Shown here in pieces: positions 26,792-31,721 of a DNA stretch of 31,721 nucleotides. The first letter of the stretch is position 1, and the number at the start of each line of letters is the position of its first letter. This DNA comes from Endotrypanum monterogeii (lineage: Eukaryota > Euglenozoa > Kinetoplastea > Trypanosomatida > Trypanosomatidae), in assembly GCA_000333855.2 (NCBI GenBank), contig CM007333.1, positions 158,069 to 189,789 of the forward strand, read 5' to 3'. The position numbers were made by a program, and so were the translations under genes. The notes below the pieces were generated by a model. It ran no database searches, was not told the DNA's origin, and saw only the letters and a program-made list of their open reading frames with translations.

Positions 26792-28429
26792 CTACCAGCT
26801 ACGCGAGTGCAGTTGGATGCGACGAGTATCGATGTAACATGGTAGAGACCAGCCCCGGTGCTTGGCGGGCGGCGGTATCTTCCCCTCAGCTCACTCCCCC
26901 ATTGGGCAGCCGCCGGTCCCCCCCCCCTCCCCCGGGGAGGGAGGTGCCTCTGAACTGCCAACGACTAAGTGTTTCCCGAATTTGAGCGCGTGAAGTAAGG
27001 GGGACGACTTGAGAAAGCGCGCGTGTGTGTGTGCTTTCCCCCTCCTTCCTTCCCCCCCCCTCTCACGTGTGTATTAGTCTACCCTTGTCCACAAGCGTCC
27101 TACGACTGTGCCTCGTCAGGGGGGAGGGGGGAGCATGCAACACATTTCAAGTCACATCTGTGCATGCACCTCCTCCTCCTGATAGGGTTAGCCGAGAAGG
27201 ATGACTGACTGATTTGCAAGGAAGAAGTCTTCATCCAAGGAGAATGTGGGGAGAAGAAGAAGAGGGGGGGTCTTCGCCTCTATTCCTCTCCGCCGCGGCC
27301 GGCTTGGCTGTGTGCGGATCGCTCAGTGACTCTTTCTATTCCCCGACTACAGTGTTGAGCAAAGCCCCTCCTCCATACCCCCCCCCCCGCCCCACACACA
27401 CACACACACATACCCTAGCTAGCATTCGTATGCATCTCCCCCTCCCTCCCTTCTTCCTCTTCCCCTCTTTCTTCTCTCCTTTTTTTTCTTTGCTTCTGTG
27501 TGTGCAGTATGATGTCTCCTGTGTGGTACGCTGTGCGTTTGTTCGGCAATATAGACGTTTACCTTCTTTTTGTTTGTGGGGCGGGGAGTGGACGTTGGGA
27601 CAAATTTTTTTTTCTGTTTTGTAGATCAACACCTCTACTCGACAAACACTTTTTGATTCTTTTTTTTTATTTTTGTCACGTTTTATAAGAGTCTACAACT
27701 TGTGCGCTCTTGGAGGCCGCCACAGATATTTTAAACCTCGGACACACACGCACACGCACACACACAGACACATACAGACACAGACACGCGTGTCATCGCC
27801 ATGAAAAGTGTTCCTCTGATTCATCAACCTGAGACCTCTCTTCCCCATCCCGCCTCCTCTCCTCCCATGCTTATAAAGGGGAACAGAAAAAAAAGAAAAA
27901 AAAAGCAAAAGAGAACGAAAGCAAGTCTTCGCGGTGAAGGATATGCGCGGGGGGGGAGGGAAGGGGAAGTGTTGAGAAGTCATATGCAATGACTGAATCG
28001 CCTTCATCGTCCCACCGCTCCGTCTCCCTCTCCACCTCCTTCGGTGAGGAGGAGCGGCGTTCGGTATCAGTGTGTGGTATAGTGAGTGATGATGCTGGTT
28101 CGCAAAGGTCTCACATGCAGTAACCCTCCACTTCTCACCCCCTAACGTTTCCCCCTTTTTCTCTTGATTTTGCTTTATGTTGCTTTCTTCTTTCTGCCTC
28201 TTCCCCTCTCCCTCGTACGCTGTCAACGTTTAACCAATCGGATATCGAGTTTAGCTTATATAGTTCTTGTGTATTCCTACCGTTGCTTCTCTTCCCTCTG
28301 TTCTCTGACGGACTCGTCGTTTTCTTCAATTCTTCTGCTCGATCGGTTTTTTCTTTTTTTCCATCTCCGCATATATATCTGTACTGTTACCTGTGCTTTC
28401 CCGTCTGTGCATTCATCACTTGCCTTTTT

Positions 28430-28432
<3 letters not shown>

Positions 28433-28474
<42 letters not shown>
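28433..28474. repeat. TG microsatellite
   Basis: A perfect GT/TG run of 42 bases, among the longest uninterrupted TG tracts in the window. It lies upstream of the U-box gene's splice acceptor rather than directly after a gene. Confidence 0.95.
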
Positions 28475-28475
<1 letters not shown>

Positions 28476-28537
28476 ACCACCTCCTCGATTACCACATTTC
28501 CCTTTCTCTTCCCGCATATCCTCTTTCTATTCCCCTA

Positions 28538-28569
28538 ATATATATAAATAAATATATATATATATATAT
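28538..28569. repeat. TA microsatellite
   Basis: An imperfect TA tract (with TAAATAAA interruptions) ending directly before the pyrimidine tract of the U-box gene's acceptor. Confidence 0.9.
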
Positions 28570-28590
28570 TCCTTTCCTCCTGCTTTGTAG
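28570..28590 (+). promoter_or_regulatory. Candidate trans-splice acceptor for the U-box gene
   Basis: The C/T tract CCTTTCCTCCTGCTTTG is followed by TAG, with the AG at 28589-28590. No other ATG occurs before 28710, so the gene start is well supported, with a 119-base leader. Confidence 0.7.
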
Positions 28591-28709
28591 ATTTGAGTAT
28601 TGGGCATCTTTTTCCACCTGGTGATTCAGAGCTGCGCGGTAACTCCACTTGGGTCTCATCGCCACTCCTCTCCTTTATTCCCTTCCTCTCTTCCGTGCTG
28701 TCGCCGTCA

Positions 28710-30827
28710 ATGTCGCTGCATTTCGCTATTCAGGCTCTTTGCGAGCAGTCTGTCGACACGATTGGGCTGACAACGGTTTCCGCCGTTGTCACCGCTCTCG
28801 GGGATGTGTCCGCTGCGGCGGACTTCATCCAGCAGCCCAAGCAGGCGAAGGCGCTTCAGGATGTTCTACACAAGTGCATGTCGATATTGAAGAATGACGC
28901 CAAGAACTTTGCGCTGCGGATGGTGTGCCTGGAGTGTCTTTATGTGCTCTCTCAGCCCCCCATTACGGTCTTCAGGACGGGCCTGTTGCACAAAACATTA
29001 CAGAGCATGAATCGCAGCGTAGAGGAGATGCTGACGCGGACAAGCCCCGACGGGGCTGAAAGCATCTCCTCTGCTCGTGAAATGCTTACCGTGCTCATCT
29101 TCCGAACCACCAACTACGACACCAAGGTAAGCCGACTGTTGCTTGAACATGTGTGTGATGGCAATATTCTTAGCATGCTGCAGACTCTTCTTGACATCAC
29201 CGTACATCATCGAGAGACGTGCGAGTGGCCGCTGCTACAGGCAGCACTCCTGACGTTCTATGAGTTGACCTTGCCCGCCACCTACTACTACGCTGGTGAG
29301 GATATGTCCACCGAGGCAAGCAGCGGTTCAGCTGCCACAGCTACCGACAGCTCACTGCAGACTTTCACGGTGGATAGTTTCAAAGCGAAGATGACGGCGT
29401 TGCTCACTGCGGTGTGCGAGCTTAATTTTTTGGAGAAGTTGCTGACTTCGCTGCGTCTGTCGTGGTGTGACTCCGCTACCAAGCAAAGCCCAATGTCTCG
29501 TGCACAGGGGCTCGCGGAGTCAGTGACGCTTGGCACCCTCGGAAGCTCTGATGTGGCGCACACCGTCGTTGGCGTCAGTGCGGGGCAGCTGATGGAGCTG
29601 CAAAATTGGCTCGCCGTCTTTTCGCTGCTATGTCGAGCTCTGAACAACATGATCCAGTTTTGCCCGGATGCAAATTTATCTGGAGATGTGCGAGCTCGGC
29701 TATTAAAGGACCCTGCTTGCCACGCCTGGCTAGCCTCCACGGCTGTTCCAGCTGTCATAGCCGCCATACACACGTTTGTGTCTGGCGTCGACGGAAGCAT
29801 CACAGGGTCTGTGAACGGCGCCAGCAGCAGTGTTGACCCCTCCGCGATGGGTGAGATGATGCGCGGCTTCCTGGCGACGGCCGTGACTCTCCTGCGCTTG
29901 CTGCGAATGGTACTGTACAGGCCAGTCGTACCCTTCAGCAAGGAATTTCTCTCGTCAATGACGCGCCTCGCAGAGCAGGCCCAGCGTGAGGAGGGGCGGC
30001 TGCGTTCTGAGTACGGTGGCGTGTTGGTGCTGATGCTGACAATTCATTCCCTCGTCAACATGAACGCTGTCCAGGTGACTAGCCCTGTGAACCTGGGGGC
30101 AGCGTTTCTTGGGGTTTTGCAAGCCATCCAATCAGATACCACCCAGTGCACCTTGTCGGACTTGAACCTTTATGCCTGGCAGGAGCGGATAAGTCCCGGT
30201 GCGCATAACCCATACGAGCGCATGCTTCTCATCGAGTTGCTAGTCTACATGGAAAAGAAGGAGAACTCCCCGTTCTGTGAGACAGAGGATTACAGTGAGT
30301 CTTTGATTGCGTATCGGAAAGTATCCATTGCAGGGTACAAGGCGCTGGCGGAGAAGCACACGCTCGTCTTGGAAGAGGACAGACTAAGGCTACAGTTTGC
30401 ATTTCTGCAGCGCGCCTTCATGCTGAGTGTCTTGAGGAATTGCCTGCTGTCTAGTCTCACCACAACTTTGTTATTTGAAGGTGATTTGTGTATGGGCTTC
30501 AATGATGAATATGAGGGGGAGATGGAGCTCTTATCAGAGAACAGCGTCGCGCCACGAAAGAGTCCCGCAAAATCCAAAGTCAAATCCGTGCGCCACCCTG
30601 ATGCGTACGTTTGCGGGCTAACGAAGCGGTTGATGTGCGAGCCGGTTGTACTAAAAAATGGTCATCGGTTTGAGTACGACGCGCTGCAAAACATTGTTGC
30701 TGAGCTCGGGCACATCGATCCCATCACTGGAGAGTCGATCGATGAGGAGATCGAGGTCGACATTGCATTGCAGCAGGAAATCTCAGCGTATCGCGTCAAG
30801 TGCGCATCAGCCGACAAAAGCAACTAG
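28710..30827 (+). CDS. Helical-repeat protein with a C-terminal CHIP-type U-box (putative E3 ubiquitin ligase)
   Basis: The gene encodes 705 residues from the ATG at 28710. The frame is open for 39 codons upstream but has no other ATG. Residues 1 to about 600 are almost entirely helical, Leu/Ala-rich with regularly spaced hydrophobic helices, as in an armadillo/HEAT-like solenoid; a short Ser/Thr/Ala loop lies near 205-220. After a basic linker (SPAKSKVKSVRHPD) comes a U-box at about 631-695: YVCGLTKRLMCEPVVLKNGH, then a helix, then GHIDPITGE, and a closing helix ALQQEISAY. This matches the U-box of CHIP/STUB1 in spacing (C-G near the start, LM-x-EP, GH-x-DP-x-T). U-box domains bind E2 enzymes and promote ubiquitin transfer without zinc. 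Here the substrate-binding module is the solenoid rather than the TPR repeats of CHIP. Targets and location in the cell cannot be read from the sequence. Confidence 0.9.
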   Translation: MSLHFAIQALCEQSVDTIGLTTVSAVVTALGDVSAAADFIQQPKQAKALQDVLHKCMSILKNDAKNFALRMVCLECLYVLSQPPITVFRTGLLHKTLQSMNRSVEEMLTRTSPDGAESISSAREMLTVLIFRTTNYDTKVSRLLLEHVCDGNILSMLQTLLDITVHHRETCEWPLLQAALLTFYELTLPATYYYAGEDMSTEASSGSAATATDSSLQTFTVDSFKAKMTALLTAVCELNFLEKLLTSLRLSWCDSATKQSPMSRAQGLAESVTLGTLGSSDVAHTVVGVSAGQLMELQNWLAVFSLLCRALNNMIQFCPDANLSGDVRARLLKDPACHAWLASTAVPAVIAAIHTFVSGVDGSITGSVNGASSSVDPSAMGEMMRGFLATAVTLLRLLRMVLYRPVVPFSKEFLSSMTRLAEQAQREEGRLRSEYGGVLVLMLTIHSLVNMNAVQVTSPVNLGAAFLGVLQAIQSDTTQCTLSDLNLYAWQERISPGAHNPYERMLLIELLVYMEKKENSPFCETEDYSESLIAYRKVSIAGYKALAEKHTLVLEEDRLRLQFAFLQRAFMLSVLRNCLLSSLTTTLLFEGDLCMGFNDEYEGEMELLSENSVAPRKSPAKSKVKSVRHPDAYVCGLTKRLMCEPVVLKNGHRFEYDALQNIVAELGHIDPITGESIDEEIEVDIALQQEISAYRVKCASADKSN

Positions 30828-31721
30828 GGTGTCGATAACCTTCTCACCCTCGTTATCCTCTCTCAACGAGTTCCCTCTCACACACACACACACACACAAT
30901 ATATCTGTGATTGAGTGCTCTTATCCATATGGCGGGTCCGTCTGTTTGTGTGTTACATGGTTGCCTTCTTTTATTGCTTGGGGCGCACAGTTGCCGCCCC
31001 TCTCCCCCCGATCTAGTTTGTATGATTCCACACGCTGATGATGCTGTCCATCTCCAGCTAGCCAGCGCCCGTGCTTTGGTGGGAGGTGGGGTACAGGGAC
31101 ATCAAGAGTCCAGGCGTTACACTGGCGGAGAAGCCAGGAGCCTGCACCCCCCTAACCCTTCTTCGCCCGGGGCCTTATACGGAGACGGTTGTAACCAGCA
31201 ACGTGGTCAGACGCCTTCAACGAAATGGCGGCGGGGAGGCGTTGGGGGAAGTCAGAGCACCCCGCAGACGCGATATAAACCTCTGCCACGTATATGATGC
31301 CGGTCACAGTGTCGGAGGAATGATTTGAGGGTGGGTACGGCGGAGGGAAGACTTGTGGCGGACGAGATGGGAAATGAGAGGTCTTCGAGGCACCTGTCCA
31401 TTGCACTGCAAGAGCTATCGTGCGACCGAAGACCCGAAAAAATCGCTGTTTTCTTCAATGATACAAGCAACATTAAAAAAAAAAAAGTTTTTTTTCCTGA
31501 CAAACGATCAGGAGAATGGAAAGAATCGATCCAGACACCATCGCGACGACACCCTACGCACACACACCAGCGTGCCTTTTGCAGGGGTCGCCCGCCACAC
31601 ACCACCTGCTCGTCCACGCCCCCCTCCCCCGACCCTAACCCACGCCGAGACCCCGCCCCCCCGCCCGGCCCGCTAGGCCGCAGGAGGAGGCCAGGCCTCG
31701 GCCCCGCCCCACCCCCCCCCC
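30828..31721. other. Non-coding tail of the window
   Basis: No gene is supported. It contains a CA tract (30880-30898), a GC-rich patch (31050-31420) that may be a degenerate retroposon, an A/T homopolymer pair (about 31475-31496), and an extremely C-rich end (31590-31721) unlike anything else in the window. Confidence 0.65.
31054..31420. mobile_element. Possible degenerate retroposon (SIDER-like), low confidence
   Basis: A GC-rich, non-repetitive, non-coding patch lying about 230 bases after the U-box gene, where 3' UTR retroposons sit in Leishmania. The part at 31070-31150 resembles 13410-13460 in patches, with AGGCGTTAC shared. It also resembles 26853-26880 loosely (GTGCTTGGCGGG versus GTGCTTTGGTGGG). 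It runs toward an A-rich stretch (31473-31486), as a retroposon tail would. Boundaries and target-site duplications were not found. Confidence 0.3.

Larger units (their letters stand above)
26792..28709. other. Intergenic region of 1.9 kb
   Basis: No gene is supported. The first 250 bases are GC-rich with inverted repeats (CGGCGG near 26869 with CCGCCG near 26911; CCTCCCC/GGGGAGG at 26926-26940). After that it is a mosaic of C/T-rich DNA, CA tracts (27393-27411 and 27740-27766), poly-T, a purine-rich A/G stretch (27880-27930), a long TG tract (28433-28474) and a TA tract (28538-28569). Confidence 0.7.

Noticed and set aside
31633..31641. CCCTAACCC near the right edge as a telomere
   Set aside because: It is a single short match. 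On the + strand the right end of a chromosome should read TTAGGG, so the orientation is wrong for a terminal telomere here.

Overview
The window looks like nuclear DNA from a trypanosomatid, most likely Leishmania or a close relative in the Leishmaniinae. Nine intronless, moderately GC-rich reading frames all lie on the + strand, as in a polycistronic directional gene cluster. They are separated by long, non-coding, microsatellite-rich gaps. Almost every start codon is preceded by a pyrimidine tract and an AG that would suit spliced-leader trans-splicing. Nothing suggests bacterial operons: there are no Shine-Dalgarno sites, no short gene spacing and no rho-independent terminators.

Layout: (1) 669-6281, a very large low-complexity, beta-propeller and coiled-coil protein of unknown function. 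(2) 7287-8264, an unrecognised protein with a glycine-rich membrane-like C-terminus. (3) 8943-9926, a mitochondrial calcium uniporter (MCU) family subunit with an altered selectivity-filter motif. (4) 10536-11378, an unrecognised basic protein. Next comes a gene-poor stretch of almost 4 kb (11379-15324) full of TA, TG, TATC and CT/CA microsatellites, with a strong RNA hairpin and a possible degenerate retroposon. (5) 15325-16635, a C-terminal coiled-coil protein. (6) 18251-19123, a small protein with helical ends and a Ser/Gly-rich middle. (7) 19870-23883, an importin-7/8-like nuclear transport receptor. (8) 25130-26791, a four-pass membrane protein with a DHHC-type cysteine-rich domain whose active-site motif reads KLHC. 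(9) 28710-30827, a helical-repeat-like protein ending in a CHIP-type U-box. The last 0.9 kb is non-coding and ends in an extremely C-rich stretch.

The genes do not form an obvious shared pathway, which is normal for trypanosomatid clusters, where neighbours are co-transcribed but regulated after transcription. The most interesting protein signals are two family members that keep their fold signature but have changed their chemistry: the MCU-like subunit (WNLVEP instead of WDxxEP, with an Asp displaced two residues upstream) and the DHHC-like protein (KLHC). The most interesting non-coding signal is that several intergenic gaps carry a TG tract first and a CA tract later. In the pre-mRNA these could pair across the region where polyadenylation and trans-splicing occur. 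All functional calls come from reading motifs by eye. No database search or structure prediction was run.
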